Shown: positions 29,362-39,069 of the stretch, in pieces | Layout of the letters: each line of letters opens with the position of its first letter | Numbering within the stretch: the stretch's first letter is position 1 | Source: Psychrobacter pacificensis | GTDB taxonomy: Bacteria; Pseudomonadota; Gammaproteobacteria; Pseudomonadales; Moraxellaceae | Reading direction: 5' to 3' | Assembly: GCF_900101915.1 (NCBI RefSeq) | Contig: NZ_FNAL01000007.1 | Span: 1-64,000 of the forward strand | Length of the DNA stretch: 64,000 bases | Made by a program: the position numbers and the translations under genes | The notes under the pieces: model-generated | Databases searched by the model: none | Seen by the model: only the letters and a program-made list of their open reading frames with translations | Told to the model about the DNA's origin: nothing

Positions 29362-29508
29362 ATGGCACATAAAAAACAAAACCTACCACAAAAAACCTGC
29401 CCCGTCTGCCAGCGTCCGTTTACGTGGCGCAAGAAGTGGGAGAAGGATTGGGACAATGTAATTTATTGTTCGGAACGGTGTCGGCGGGGGAAGAGTAAAG
29501 CTGATTGA
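29362..29508 (+). CDS. DUF2256 zinc-ribbon-like small protein
   Basis: 48 residues, [20 protein letters not shown] followed by [20 protein letters not shown] and a basic tail. Two CxxC/CxxxC pairs (CPVC and CSERC) are a probable zinc site. The TWRKKWxxxWDxVxYCSxRC pattern is the DUF2256 family, which has no established function and often lies near cryptochrome/photolyase genes; here the photolyase gene is 23 kb away. The gene starts 15 bases after the previous ORF; a TAAGGG stretch lies about 6 bases before its ATG. Confidence 0.85.
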   Translation: MAHKKQNLPQKTCPVCQRPFTWRKKWEKDWDNVIYCSERCRRGKSKAD

Positions 29509-29534
29509 GTTACTACAAAGTATTAAGGTAAATT

Positions 29535-30035
29535 ATGAGCAAGCATTATGAACATTCAAGCTTCCGAGAAAAGCTTATTGAACACTTATTTATTGGTGAA
29601 ATGCTTAAACTTTCGTGGCAAAAAGATGATTGCCAATTAGAAGTCATGAAACCTGAAGTCGATAACGCTGGTTGTGACATTGTCCTTGAAGAGAATAATA
29701 TCATTCGTCATATCCAGCTAAAAACTTCAAAACTTGGTGCTAAAAAATCAGGTCAAAATGTTAACGTACGTTTAGCTAACAAGCCCTCGGGATGTATTGT
29801 TTGGATAGAATTTGATGAACATACTTTAGGACTATGTTCGTTTTATTTTTTTGGGTCTGAAGCTGGAAAACCACTAACTGGGCTAGAGAATGCTAAAATT
29901 GCAAAACATACTAAAGCTAATGCGGATGGTATAAAAGCTGAACGGCCTAATATCCGCACTATCAATAGAGGTCGATTTGATCGTTACGATAGTATCGAAG
30001 CTTTATATGACGTTTTGTTTGTTCCAAAGAGTTAA
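29535..30035 (+). CDS. Putative PD-(D/E)XK nuclease-fold protein
   Basis: A 166-residue soluble protein not clearly assigned to a known family. Residues about 48-70 read VDNAGCDIVLEENNIIRHIQ followed by LKTSK, which resembles the D...QxK core of PD-(D/E)XK-fold proteins (as in DUF4365-type families). AAGG lies 7 bases before the ATG. The gene is more AT-rich than the neighbouring metH and is flanked by degraded ORFs, which suggests an accessory gene. No methyltransferase or DNA-recognition partner is adjacent, so a restriction role is not supported. Function inferred from motif only. Confidence 0.6.
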   Translation: MSKHYEHSSFREKLIEHLFIGEMLKLSWQKDDCQLEVMKPEVDNAGCDIVLEENNIIRHIQLKTSKLGAKKSGQNVNVRLANKPSGCIVWIEFDEHTLGLCSFYFFGSEAGKPLTGLENAKIAKHTKANADGIKAERPNIRTINRGRFDRYDSIEALYDVLFVPKS

Positions 30036-30143
30036 GGTCAGTTATTATTGCTTTTGATAGGCTGATAATAACAAATCATAAAAAATAGCGTATCCAAATC
30101 GCTTTGAATACACCATTATTAATGATCTAAACCAGTTGTCTAT

Positions 30144-31076
30144 TTAAACAACATCATCCCTTTTTGCAAAAATATTCGCCACCAACGCGCCACTAAAGTT
30201 ATGCCAGACACTAAATATCGCACTCGGTAAGGCGGCGACAGGATTGAAATAAGTCGCTGCAAGGGCAGCGCCCAGACCAGAGTTTTGCATACCTACTTCC
30301 ACCATAATGGCGCGGCGCTGTTTCTCCGTAAACCCAGACAAGCGCGCGATCACATATCCTAAGGTATAGCCCAGCATATTGTGCAGAGCCACCACGATAA
30401 AGACGATTGCACCGCTATCTAAGATCGTCGCTTTAGACACGGCGACTACAGCTGCGATGATAATAGAGATACCCAAGACTGACACCATTGGCAATACCTC
30501 GCTAACGAACTCGATTTTTTTACCCAAAAACTTATGAAAGATAATACCCAATAAGATAGGCAAGATGACGATTTTAGTGATCGTCATCATCATACTGGCT
30601 AGGTCGATGTCGATCAGCTGACCCGCGAACACGTTTAACAGGATAGGCGTCAAAAAAGGTGCAAGTAGGGTAGAGATAGAGGTAATCGCCACGCTCAGCG
30701 CCACATCCCCTTTAGCTAAGAACGTAATCACGTTACTCGACGTACCGCCCGGGCAGCAGCCAACTAAGATAACGCCCACCGCGATTAAAGGATCAAGGTT
30801 AAAGATGACCGTCAGTAAATAGGCAATCAATGGCATCAGCGTGAACTGTGCCAATAGTCCTACCAACACGGGTTTGGGACGTTTGACAATCTCTAGAAAA
30901 TCTTTTGTTTTAAGCGTCATGCCCATGCCAAACATAATAATGCCAAGAATTGGGACAATCAAAAATGCCAACGAGGCAAAAAATTCAGGAAAAACAAATC
31001 CTAAAATAGCACTGACCAATGCCCAGATTGCAAACGTTTTGCCAATCCAACTAGAGAGTAATGCAATCTGATTCAT
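30144..31076 (-). CDS. Bile acid:sodium symporter (BASS) family transporter
   Basis: A 310-residue inner-membrane transporter with about ten hydrophobic segments. The family motifs GCCPGGTSSNVITFLA and EVGMQNSGLGAALAATYF are both present and form the crossing unwound helices of the sodium/substrate site in ASBT structures. The ATG at 31076 has ACAGG just upstream; a GTG four codons earlier is the alternative. The substrate is unknown; bacterial homologues carry organic anions such as pantoate. It stands alone, downstream of metH on the same strand, separated by a terminator. Confidence 0.9.
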   Translation of the reverse strand: MNQIALLSSWIGKTFAIWALVSAILGFVFPEFFASLAFLIVPILGIIMFGMGMTLKTKDFLEIVKRPKPVLVGLLAQFTLMPLIAYLLTVIFNLDPLIAVGVILVGCCPGGTSSNVITFLAKGDVALSVAITSISTLLAPFLTPILLNVFAGQLIDIDLASMMMTITKIVILPILLGIIFHKFLGKKIEFVSEVLPMVSVLGISIIIAAVVAVSKATILDSGAIVFIVVALHNMLGYTLGYVIARLSGFTEKQRRAIMVEVGMQNSGLGAALAATYFNPVAALPSAIFSVWHNFSGALVANIFAKRDDVV

Positions 31077-31205
31077 AGCCTGTCTCACAACGATAAAAGG
31101 GATAAAATAGACAATAATTTAACATGGTTATTGGCAGCGAATGATAAAAGTATTTTGTGATACGTGCAGCGATAAGTTTGCTGAGAGCAGACAGAAGAGG
31201 ACACA

Positions 31206-31239
31206 ATAAAAAGGCTTAATCATGTTAAATGAATAAGCC
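31206..31239 (-). terminator. Probable terminator after metH
   Basis: On the minus strand GGCTTATTC and AATTAAGCC-like halves (GGCTTA/TAAGCC exact) form a modest stem followed by five T. It lies 47 bases after the metH stop. Confidence 0.55.
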
Positions 31240-31285
31240 AAAAAATAGCGATAAATGATCTAGGCGTTAACTGATTTGTATGTTC

Positions 31286-34200
31286 TTACAAATTCGGATT
31301 TAACCACTTCTCAGCCGTCTTTATATCCCAATCTTTACGAGTGGCATAATCCTCCAACTGATCTCGGCCGATTTTACCGACATTGAAGTACTCACTCTCA
31401 GGATGCGAATAATAAAAGCCACTGACCGAAGACGCTGGCCACATTGCATAGCTTTCGGTGAGCGTCGTGCCAATTGCCTCGACCGTACCAAGCCAGTCAA
31501 ACAATTTGCCTTTTTCTGTATGCTCAGGACAGGCAGGGTAGCCAGGCGCTGGGCGGATGCCAACGTATTTTTCTTTAATCAGCTCATCATTGGTGAGGGT
31601 CTCATCAGCCTGATAGCCCCAATATTCTTTACGAATCAGCTCATGCAGATGCTCGGCAAAGGCTTCGGCGAGGCGATCAGACAGCGCTTGTACCATGATG
31701 GCATTATAATCATCGCCTGCCGCTTTGTACTGCTCAGCGAGGTCTTCTGTGCCGACGATGGAGACGGTAAAGCCGCCTAGATAATCAGTGTGCGTGTCCG
31801 ACGGTGAGATAAAGTCGGCCAAGCTAAAGTTTGGCTTGCCGCTGGCTTTGTCCGACTGCTGGCGCAGATGCTCAAAGGTATGCGTAGGTTGGCCACCATC
31901 TGTAGGCGATTTGTCATAAACGCTAATCGTATCTGCGCCAGTGCGTTTGGCTGGAGCAATTTTAAACACCCCTTTAGCGATGATTAACTTTTCATCAATC
32001 ATTTTTTGCATCAGGTTTTGCGCATTATCGAACAGATCACGCGCCGCTTCACCAACGACCTCATCTTGCAAGATTTTTGGATACTTACCTGCCAGACCCC
32101 ACGAGATAAAGAACGGCGTCCAGTCGATATAGGGCAGCATCTTATCGATAGGGTAGTCGTCCAATATCACCTGACCGAGCTGATTCGGTACAGGCGGGGT
32201 ATAGTTGTCCCAATCGTATTGAAAACCACCCTCAACTGATTCAGCATAAGTCAGCTTCGCCGCTTTTGGTTGACGCTTTGCCAGACGCTCGCGGACTTTG
32301 ACATACTCTTCGCGGGTCTCATCGATGAGGGCGGTACGGTGCTCTTTGGATAGCAGCTTGGTTACCACGCCGACTGAGCGCGAGGCATCAGAGACATAGA
32401 TGACCGCATCGTTTTGATACTGCGGTTCGACCTTGACGGCCGTATGCGCTTTAGATGTGGTGGCACCACCGATCATCAGTGGCAGGGTCATGCCGCGCTC
32501 TTGCATTTGCTTGGCGACATAGACCATCTCATCGAGACTCGGGGTAATCAGTCCTGATAGGCCGATGATATCGACTTTCTCTCTGATAGCGGTATCGAGA
32601 ATGGTCTCGCATGGCACCATCACGCCCAGATCGACAATATCGTAGCCGTTACAGCCGAGGACCACGCCGACGATGTTTTTGCCGATATCATGGACGTCGC
32701 CTTTGACGGTTGCCATCAGGACTTTACCTTTGACTTCGCCTTCGATTTTTTCCGCTTCGATATACGGGTTGAGCCACGCGACCGATTGTTTCATGACGCG
32801 CGCCGACTTGACCACTTGCGGCAAAAACATTTTACCCGAGCCAAATAAATCACCGACGATATTCATACCGTCCATGAGTGGCCCTTCGATAACTTCTAGC
32901 GGTTTGGGGTATTTCTCCCACGCTTCTTTTGTATCTTCTTCGATAAAGGTGGTGATACCTTTGACCAGTGCATGGGCAATGCGCTCTTCTACCGTGCCCT
33001 CGCGCCAGCTCATATCGACGGTGCTGTCTTTTTTCTTGCCGCCATCCTGGTAGTTTTCAGCAACCGTCATCAGACGCTCAGTCGCATCCTGACCAGTTTC
33101 GCCTTGATTGCGGTTGAGCATGACGTCCTCAATCGCCTCGCGCGCCTCGACAGGGATGTCGTCATAGACTTCAAGCATCGACGGGTTGACGATACCCATG
33201 GTCAGGCCATTTTTGATCGCGTGAAATAGGAACACAGAGTTGATCGCTTCACGAATCGGATTACCACGGAAACTAAACGAAACGTTGGACACGCCGCCTG
33301 ATACCATCGCATTGGGCAGGTTGTCTGTGATCCAGCGCGTGGCATTGATAAAGTCCGCGCCGTAGTTGTTGTGCTCGATGATACCCGTGGCGACCGCAAA
33401 GATATTGGGGTCAAAAATAATGTCCTCGCTAGGGAAGCCTACTTCGTTGACCAATACATCGTAGCTGCGTTTAGATATCTCGATTTTGCGCTCGTAGGTA
33501 TCGGCTTGACCGTCTTCATCGAATGCCATGACGATAATGGCAGCGCCGTAGCGCATGCATAATTTGGCGCGCTCAACGAACTCAGCATGACCTTCTTTTA
33601 GCGAGATGGAGTTGACGACAGATTTACCTTGCGTACGTTTGAGGCCTTCTTCGATGATGTCCCATTTGGACGAGTCAATCATGAGGGGCACACGGCTGAT
33701 ATCTGGCTCGCCTGAGACGAGGTTGACGAAGTGAATCATGGCTTGCTTCGAGTCGAGCATGCCTTCGTCCATATTGATATCGACGATCTGCGCACCGCCC
33801 TCGACTTGATCACGCGCGACATCGAGCGCCTCGGTATAGGCTTCGGTCTTAATTAGGCGCAAAAACTTCTTGGAGCCTGTGACGTTGGTACGCTCACCGA
33901 CGTTGACGAACAAGCTATCAGGCGTGATGTTAAACGGCTCAAGCCCTGAGAGGCGGCAGGCAGGCGCAATCTCTGGGATGGCGCGCGGCGGATAGTTCGC
34001 CACCATATCTGCAATGTGGCGGATATGCTCAGGGGTGGTACCACAGCAGCCACCAACGATGTTTAAGATTCCCGCTTTGGCAAAGCCTTCGAGTAGGGCG
34101 GCGGTCTCTTCAGCGGTTTCGTCATATTCACCAAACTCATTGGGCAGCCCCGCGTTTGGATGCGCAGAGACGTAAGTATCAGCAATGTTCGATAGCGTTT

Positions 34201-35089
34201 GGATGTGCGGACGCAGCGCATCCGCGCCAAGCGCACAGTTAAAGCCAACGGATAATGGCTTGGCATGGCGGATCGAGTTATAAAACGCCTCTGCCGTTTG
34301 ACCAGATAGCGTGCGACCTGAGGCATCAGTAATCGTACCCGAAATCATAATAGGCAGCTCAAAGCCAATATCATCAAACACACCCGTGATGGCAAATATC
34401 GCTGCCTTGGCATTGAGCGTATCAAAGATTGTCTCAATCAAAATAAGATCGACGCCGCCTTCTATCAAGCACAAGGTTGCTTCACGGTAGTTTAGGACCA
34501 ACTCATCAAAGGTAATATTACGAAAGGCAGGATCATTGACATCAGGTGATATCGAGCACGTGCGTGAGGTTGGCCCCACCACACCGGCGACAAAGCGCGG
34601 TTTCTCAGGCGTCTTGGCGGTAAATTCATCGGCCGCCTCGCGCGCAATCTTGGCTGCTGTCTTATTGAGCTCAGGCACCAAGTACTGCATGTCATAGTCA
34701 GCCATCGATAGCCGCGTACCGTTAAAGCTATTGGTCTCAATAATATCAGCGCCAGCGGCTAGGTGGTCATGATGGATATCGGTAATCATCTGCGGCTGCG
34801 TGAGCACGAGCAGATCGTTATTGCCGCGCACATCTTGGTCGATATCGGCAAAACGCTCACCACGATAATCTGACTCTTCTAGTTTATAGGTCTGAATCTG
34901 CGTACCCATTGCACCGTCCAACATCAAGATGCGTGAAGCCATCTGCTCAGTGATACGGGCGCGCGCGGTGAGCTGCTGTTCCTTATAAGGAAAGACAGCA
35001 GGTGGCGTCAAAATAAAGTCATCAGCGGATGATGCATCAGAAGTAGTATCAGATTGAGAAGAGGTCGGTGAGGTCATCGTTTGAGTCAT
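31286..35089 (-). CDS. metH: Cobalamin-dependent methionine synthase
   Basis: A 1267-residue enzyme that transfers methyl from methyltetrahydrofolate to homocysteine through methylcobalamin. In order: homocysteine domain (about 40-375) with zinc ligands in [10 protein letters not shown] and [11 protein letters not shown]; pterin domain (about 395-650) with [14 protein letters not shown]; cobalamin module with [13 protein letters not shown] (the DxHxxG His is the lower cobalt ligand, near 802); and a C-terminal AdoMet reactivation domain with [12 protein letters not shown]. All modules are intact. It is slightly longer than E. coli MetH (1227) because of an N-terminal Ser/Thr-rich extension. 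The ribosome-binding site before the ATG is weak. No B12 riboswitch was recognised upstream. Confidence 0.97.
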   Translation of the reverse strand: MTQTMTSPTSSQSDTTSDASSADDFILTPPAVFPYKEQQLTARARITEQMASRILMLDGAMGTQIQTYKLEESDYRGERFADIDQDVRGNNDLLVLTQPQMITDIHHDHLAAGADIIETNSFNGTRLSMADYDMQYLVPELNKTAAKIAREAADEFTAKTPEKPRFVAGVVGPTSRTCSISPDVNDPAFRNITFDELVLNYREATLCLIEGGVDLILIETIFDTLNAKAAIFAITGVFDDIGFELPIMISGTITDASGRTLSGQTAEAFYNSIRHAKPLSVGFNCALGADALRPHIQTLSNIADTYVSAHPNAGLPNEFGEYDETAEETAALLEGFAKAGILNIVGGCCGTTPEHIRHIADMVANYPPRAIPEIAPACRLSGLEPFNITPDSLFVNVGERTNVTGSKKFLRLIKTEAYTEALDVARDQVEGGAQIVDINMDEGMLDSKQAMIHFVNLVSGEPDISRVPLMIDSSKWDIIEEGLKRTQGKSVVNSISLKEGHAEFVERAKLCMRYGAAIIVMAFDEDGQADTYERKIEISKRSYDVLVNEVGFPSEDIIFDPNIFAVATGIIEHNNYGADFINATRWITDNLPNAMVSGGVSNVSFSFRGNPIREAINSVFLFHAIKNGLTMGIVNPSMLEVYDDIPVEAREAIEDVMLNRNQGETGQDATERLMTVAENYQDGGKKKDSTVDMSWREGTVEERIAHALVKGITTFIEEDTKEAWEKYPKPLEVIEGPLMDGMNIVGDLFGSGKMFLPQVVKSARVMKQSVAWLNPYIEAEKIEGEVKGKVLMATVKGDVHDIGKNIVGVVLGCNGYDIVDLGVMVPCETILDTAIREKVDIIGLSGLITPSLDEMVYVAKQMQERGMTLPLMIGGATTSKAHTAVKVEPQYQNDAVIYVSDASRSVGVVTKLLSKEHRTALIDETREEYVKVRERLAKRQPKAAKLTYAESVEGGFQYDWDNYTPPVPNQLGQVILDDYPIDKMLPYIDWTPFFISWGLAGKYPKILQDEVVGEAARDLFDNAQNLMQKMIDEKLIIAKGVFKIAPAKRTGADTISVYDKSPTDGGQPTHTFEHLRQQSDKASGKPNFSLADFISPSDTHTDYLGGFTVSIVGTEDLAEQYKAAGDDYNAIMVQALSDRLAEAFAEHLHELIRKEYWGYQADETLTNDELIKEKYVGIRPAPGYPACPEHTEKGKLFDWLGTVEAIGTTLTESYAMWPASSVSGFYYSHPESEYFNVGKIGRDQLEDYATRKDWDIKTAEKWLNPNL

Positions 35090-35660
35090 AGGTGCGCTGC
35101 TTATATCGTCAATATTATAAAAGGAAGGAATAACAAACCAATAGAGTACAAAGTCTTATAAAGGAAAACATCAAATTTGAATTATTTTAGCATGAAAAAT
35201 ATAGCACACATGGATACTGTTCATTCTACTTTTACCATAGACAAGCAGATACCTATTCATTGAACTGCTGAGCATAGCATTAAATTCTGTTTCGTAAAGA
35301 ATATGTGCACAAATGAATATCATTTCGTTTATGGATTACATAAAGCTTTGCTTATGCAAATGAAAGCCAACGCTTGTGCTTAAAAGTCCAACAGAGTTTA
35401 CACCGGTACTACAAAAAGTTGCGTAAAGGCAGGTTGATAAAGGTTTTATACATGTTAATTTTATTTAATGACAATCATTCATTTGTTAAGTTTTTCTTAT
35501 AAATAACTTATGGGCAAAAATTTATTATTGTTCTGTTGGTCTATCTAGATTTTGCTTATCAAGAAATAAGCGTTTGAATAGCACGAGCAACTGATATCAG
35601 AAGACAATATAACCTATAAGACAATAAGCGAATACATACTCAATCATTAAGGATAATGTT
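35090..35660. other. Intergenic region between divergent metH and fasciclin genes
   Basis: 571 AT-rich bases with no convincing gene. It must hold two divergent promoters. I looked for a cobalamin or SAM riboswitch in front of metH and saw no conserved core. The clearest signal is a Fur-box-like sequence at 35464-35482. Confidence 0.6.
35464..35482. promoter_or_regulatory. Fur-box-like sequence
   Basis: The 13-base core AATGACAATCATT differs at one position from the centre of the classical Fur consensus (AATGATAATCATT); outer positions match less well. It lies 178 bases upstream of the first fasciclin gene and 375 bases upstream of metH. Confidence 0.4.
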
Positions 35661-36215
35661 ATGAAACTGACTAAAATTGCGACTATCGGCACGCTAGCTA
35701 TCTCTATCGCTGGCTTAAGTGCTTGTAACAATATGATGCCAGCAAAAAGCGCAGATATGAAGCCGCCAATGCATAGCCAACAAATGGCAAAAATGAACGT
35801 GGTACAAGTTGCTCAAAGTAATTCTGATTTTTCAGTCTTAGTAGAAGCGGTACAAGCAGCAGGTCTAACGGGTATGCTGTCTGATCCTAACGCTCACTAC
35901 ACCATATTTGCCCCAACCAATGAGGCGTTTATGCAGGCAATGAAAGAGACTGGCATGACTAAAGCGCAACTGTTTGCTGATAAAGCAATGCTAAGAAAAG
36001 TACTAGGTTATCATGTCATCAGTGGCGACATGGCCATGTATGCCAAAGATGTCAAACCTGGTAATGTCATGACCGCAAGCAAAGACACGCTAATGGTGAC
36101 GAATCAAGGTAAGTTGATGGACGAAAACGGTCGCACTGCCAATATCGTAAAAACAGATATCTCAGCGACCAATGGCGTTGTCCATGTCATCGATAGAGTG
36201 CTACTACCTAAATAA
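35661..36215 (+). CDS. Fasciclin (FAS1)-domain lipoprotein
   Basis: A 184-residue exported protein. The signal peptide ends with lipobox SLSAC-like GLSAC (Cys22). A short Met/Lys-rich linker leads into one FAS1 domain at about 45-183: the H1 box HYTIFAPTNEAFMQAM and the H2-like segment GVVHVIDRVLLPK are both clear, with YHVISGDM between. FAS1 domains in bacteria act in adhesion or surface interactions; the ligand is unknown. AAGGATAATGTT precedes the ATG. A long hairpin terminator follows. It is one of two FAS1 genes in tandem, with the remnant of a third between. Confidence 0.92.
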   Translation: MKLTKIATIGTLAISIAGLSACNNMMPAKSADMKPPMHSQQMAKMNVVQVAQSNSDFSVLVEAVQAAGLTGMLSDPNAHYTIFAPTNEAFMQAMKETGMTKAQLFADKAMLRKVLGYHVISGDMAMYAKDVKPGNVMTASKDTLMVTNQGKLMDENGRTANIVKTDISATNGVVHVIDRVLLPK

Positions 36216-36260
36216 GATTCATTAAAAAATAATTATTTTTTATATTATGAAGATTTAGTG

Positions 36261-36306
36261 AGCAGCCATTATTTGATGAATTTTTCATTAGATAACGGCT
36301 GTTTTA
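36261..36306 (+). terminator. Rho-independent terminator after first fasciclin gene
   Basis: AGCAGCCATTATTTGATGAA and the segment from TTCATTAGAT through ACGGCTGTT pair along about 20 bases with a few mismatches and G-U pairs and a TTT loop, then a short T-run. Confidence 0.75.
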
Positions 36307-36359
36307 CTATTTAATTGGCATGATTTAGATATAAATAACGCCTATTTTAATGAGTGAGC

Positions 36360-36455
36360 ATGACCAATAAGCGCGATCCTTCATACATCACAATAACCGA
36401 TATACAAGTGAACAATGGTATATACGTGATTGATACAGTGCTACTACTTAAGTAA
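36360..36455 (+). pseudogene. Remnant of a third fasciclin gene (C-terminal end only)
   Basis: A 31-codon stretch reads DIQVNNGIYVIDTVLLLK at its end, which aligns with the FAS1 C-terminal box of the two flanking genes (ATNGVVHVIDRVLLPK and ASNGVIHTIDTVLMPE). The preceding residues YITITD also align with NIVKTD and NITGTD. The rest of the domain and the signal peptide are absent, so this is a relic rather than a gene. The small ORF starts with an ATG by chance and has no ribosome-binding site. Confidence 0.78.
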
Positions 36456-36639
36456 GTATCAATTAAAAATTAAACATTTAGAATTGAAACTATTGATATA
36501 GCGAATAATTACTTACAGCAAATTGTCTATAGCTAAAAAATGTCAATTATTGATATACGTATTAGCGTCAGCTATTCATGTAGTAAAGACAGTTATTCGC
36601 TAGACAAACCAGACATCCAATTATTAAAAGGAATGACCC

Positions 36640-37260
36640 ATGTTAAAGAAGAATTTATTATCGATCGCAGTAGTAACAGCAGCGATGTCATTAGCAGCAT
36701 GTAACGATACTGAAACAGTCGCAGACCCAGCTGAGCCTGAGGCTACTACTGAAGAAGTGGTGGTTGAGCCAGTAGCAGAGACCGAAGCCGAGCCAATGGT
36801 TGAAGCCGAGCCAATGGCAGATGACATGAATATGGAAGCGACACAAACCATCGCAGAAATCGCTGCAAACAACGACAATCTCACTATTCTGACAGCGGCA
36901 CTAAAATCAGCGGGTCTTGACACCATGTTGATGGAAGACACCAAATACACTGTATTTGCACCAACTGATGATGCATTTGCCCCTGTATTAGAAAAATTAG
37001 GCGTGACCAAAGACGAGCTATTGGCTAATAAAGACTTATTAAAAACCGTATTGCCTTATCATGTTGTTCCAATGGAAGTGAAAGCAGCTGATATCCCTTA
37101 TGGTACCGATATCGAAACGGCGAACGGCAAAACCATCTCAATCAGCGAAGACAATGTTATTACTGATGCGGCTGGTAACACAGCCAACATCACAGGTACT
37201 GATATCATGGCAAGCAACGGCGTGATTCATACAATCGACACAGTATTGATGCCTGAGTAA
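36640..37260 (+). CDS. Fasciclin (FAS1)-domain lipoprotein
   Basis: A 206-residue exported protein. The signal peptide ends in lipobox SLAAC (Cys21). A Glu/Pro/Val-rich acidic spacer of about 45 residues, with two copies of VEAEPM-like units (AEPMVEAEPMADDM), separates the anchor from one FAS1 domain at about 68-205. That domain has KYTVFAPTDDAFAPVLEKLG, VLPYHVVPMEV and GVIHTIDTVLMPE. The gene is paralogous to the one at 35661. AAAAGGAATG lies before the ATG. Probably a surface-exposed lipoprotein; the spacer may set reach from the membrane. A terminator follows. Confidence 0.92.
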   Translation: MLKKNLLSIAVVTAAMSLAACNDTETVADPAEPEATTEEVVVEPVAETEAEPMVEAEPMADDMNMEATQTIAEIAANNDNLTILTAALKSAGLDTMLMEDTKYTVFAPTDDAFAPVLEKLGVTKDELLANKDLLKTVLPYHVVPMEVKAADIPYGTDIETANGKTISISEDNVITDAAGNTANITGTDIMASNGVIHTIDTVLMPE

Positions 37261-37301
37261 GATTAATATTTAGTTAAGTTACTCTGAGACTTAAGAAGAG
37301 T

Positions 37302-37333
37302 AAAAGAGCCTAGCTATAATGCTGGGCTTTTTT
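37302..37333 (+). terminator. Rho-independent terminator after second fasciclin gene
   Basis: AGCCTAGC and GCTGGGCT pair (one G-U) around TATAAT and are followed by seven T. Confidence 0.82.
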
Positions 37334-37396
37334 GTGTCTATAAGATGGTGGCACGTAACAGCGGTATCTTAAAAATCTGTGTTATTTATTTGCAAT

Positions 37397-37428
37397 AAAA
37401 AAGCCCGAGACCATTGCCTCGGGCTTTT
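37397..37428 (-). terminator. Terminator after AGCS symporter gene (bidirectional shape)
   Basis: AAAAGCCCGAG and CTCGGGCTTTT are perfect inverted halves around ACCATTGC, with A/T runs on both sides. It lies 53 bases after the symporter stop on the minus strand and can also serve as a backup for the fasciclin gene. Confidence 0.87.
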
Positions 37429-37480
37429 AGGAAGACTGAATAAGATTGAGCAGTAGCTACGTTAGCGCATATTATCTCTA

Positions 37481-39019
37481 TTACTTACGTAGTGGGTCTA
37501 CATTCGTTCTTTTTTGGTCTGCTAGATGACGCTCTTCCCAATAAGGTGCGTTTTTGATACCGAATTTTGCAGGATCAAAACTGTAACGTGCCACACCAGC
37601 TTTACGTTGTGCTTCGTAGTCTTTAAGCATGGTAAGCGTTGGACGAGCCACGATAAAGATAACAAGGATACCAACAATGTTGAGCCAAGCCATAAGACCA
37701 ACACCGATATCGCCGATGGCCCAGATATAACCAGCTGAGTTAAGACCCCCATAAGCAACCATCGCCATGATCAATACTTTAACGAGGAATAGACCAGTTT
37801 TGTTTGCGTTACGACCAAGGAAGCGTGTCAAGTAAGCGACGTTTACTTCAGCGATGTAGTAATACGCTAGGATAGTTGTAAAGGCAAAGAAGAATACAGC
37901 AATTGCGATAAACGCGTTACCAAATGTACCGTATACCGATTCCATTGCCATCTGCGTAAACGCAGGCGCATTGATTTCAGTCGTAGCGGCAACGTTCTGA
38001 ACGATGAACTGACCATCTGGTAGTGTACCTTGAATGTTGTACATGCCAGTAGATAAGATCATGAATGCAGTCGCAGAACAAACCAACAATGTATCAACAT
38101 ATACTGAGAATGCCTGAACAAGACCTTGCTGTGATGGATGCTCAACTTCAGCAGCTGCGGCAGCGTGAGGACCTGTACCCTGACCGGCTTCGTTAGAGTA
38201 AATACCACGCTTAACACCCCAACCGATTGCTGCACCAAAACCTGCTTGTGCAGTGAATGCATCGCCAATGATCATGCCAAATACATCTGGAATCAAGCTG
38301 AAGTTGCTGAGCATGATGATTAAGGCGAGGACGATGTAACCAAGTGCCATAAATGGAACGGCAAACTCAGTAAAGGTTGCAATACGCTTAATACCACCGA
38401 AAATGATGACACCTAATACGACTAAGATAATGGCCAAGCCAACCAAGCGCATAGAGCCAACTTCTAGGCCTGCAACGTTCATGATCGTACCTTCGCCCAT
38501 TAACTGTGCGAATGCACTGATAACACCGTTGGCCTGTACGCCAGGTAAGAACATACCGCATGATAAAATAGAAGCGATGGCGAAGAGGATGCCGTACCAT
38601 TTTTGACCAAGCGCACGCTCAAAGTAATAAGCAGGGCCACCGCGATATTCGCCAGTTACCACATCTTTTTCTTTGTAAATCTGTGCAAGGGTAGACTCGA
38701 CATAGGCAGTAGACGCGCCTAAGAACGCCACGATCCACATCCAAAATACAGCACCTGGACCACCGAAGCCGATAGCAGCAGCTACCCCAGCGATGTTACC
38801 CATACCCACACGTCCTGCGAGGGAAACGGCTAGTGCCTGAAATGACGAAATACCATCAGTACTGGACTTACCAGTGAATAGTAGTTTGATCATTTCACCG
38901 AATAGACGTACTTGTACGAAGCGCGTCATGATGGAATAGAACAGACCAGCGCCCAAGCACAGATAGATCAGTGCTGGGCTCCAGATAATTCCGTTTACCA
39001 AGTTAACTAAACCTTCCAT
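37481..39019 (-). CDS. alsT: Alanine or glycine:cation symporter (AGCS family)
   Basis: A 512-residue inner-membrane Na+-coupled amino acid importer with about ten to eleven hydrophobic helices. The family signatures SLAGRVGMGNIAGVAAAIGFGGPGA (split here as SLAGRVGMGNIAGV and AAIGFGGPGAVFWMW) and WGVKRGIYSNEAGQGTGP are intact, as is EYRGGPAYYFERAL. A cytoplasmic tail ends with DQKRTNVDPLRK. The gene stands alone. It is preceded by a hairpin of 16 bases per arm about 50 bases upstream of its start, which may be an operator or leader structure. The substrate (alanine, glycine or glutamine) cannot be settled from sequence. Confidence 0.93.
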   Translation of the reverse strand: MEGLVNLVNGIIWSPALIYLCLGAGLFYSIMTRFVQVRLFGEMIKLLFTGKSSTDGISSFQALAVSLAGRVGMGNIAGVAAAIGFGGPGAVFWMWIVAFLGASTAYVESTLAQIYKEKDVVTGEYRGGPAYYFERALGQKWYGILFAIASILSCGMFLPGVQANGVISAFAQLMGEGTIMNVAGLEVGSMRLVGLAIILVVLGVIIFGGIKRIATFTEFAVPFMALGYIVLALIIMLSNFSLIPDVFGMIIGDAFTAQAGFGAAIGWGVKRGIYSNEAGQGTGPHAAAAAEVEHPSQQGLVQAFSVYVDTLLVCSATAFMILSTGMYNIQGTLPDGQFIVQNVAATTEINAPAFTQMAMESVYGTFGNAFIAIAVFFFAFTTILAYYYIAEVNVAYLTRFLGRNANKTGLFLVKVLIMAMVAYGGLNSAGYIWAIGDIGVGLMAWLNIVGILVIFIVARPTLTMLKDYEAQRKAGVARYSFDPAKFGIKNAPYWEERHLADQKRTNVDPLRK

Positions 39020-39069
39020 ATGTATATTCCTAGTACTGTCTCAAGGTGGCTCTGTATGCTAGGAGTAAA

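Noticed and set aside
28779..30035. Prophage or integrative element around the accessory patch
   Set aside because: No integrase, transposase, tRNA target, flanking direct repeats or phage structural gene was seen; the patch is only 1.3 kb.
35090..35660. Possible cobalamin or SAM riboswitch controlling metH
   Set aside because: No conserved B12-box or SAM-riboswitch core was found on the minus strand upstream of metH.
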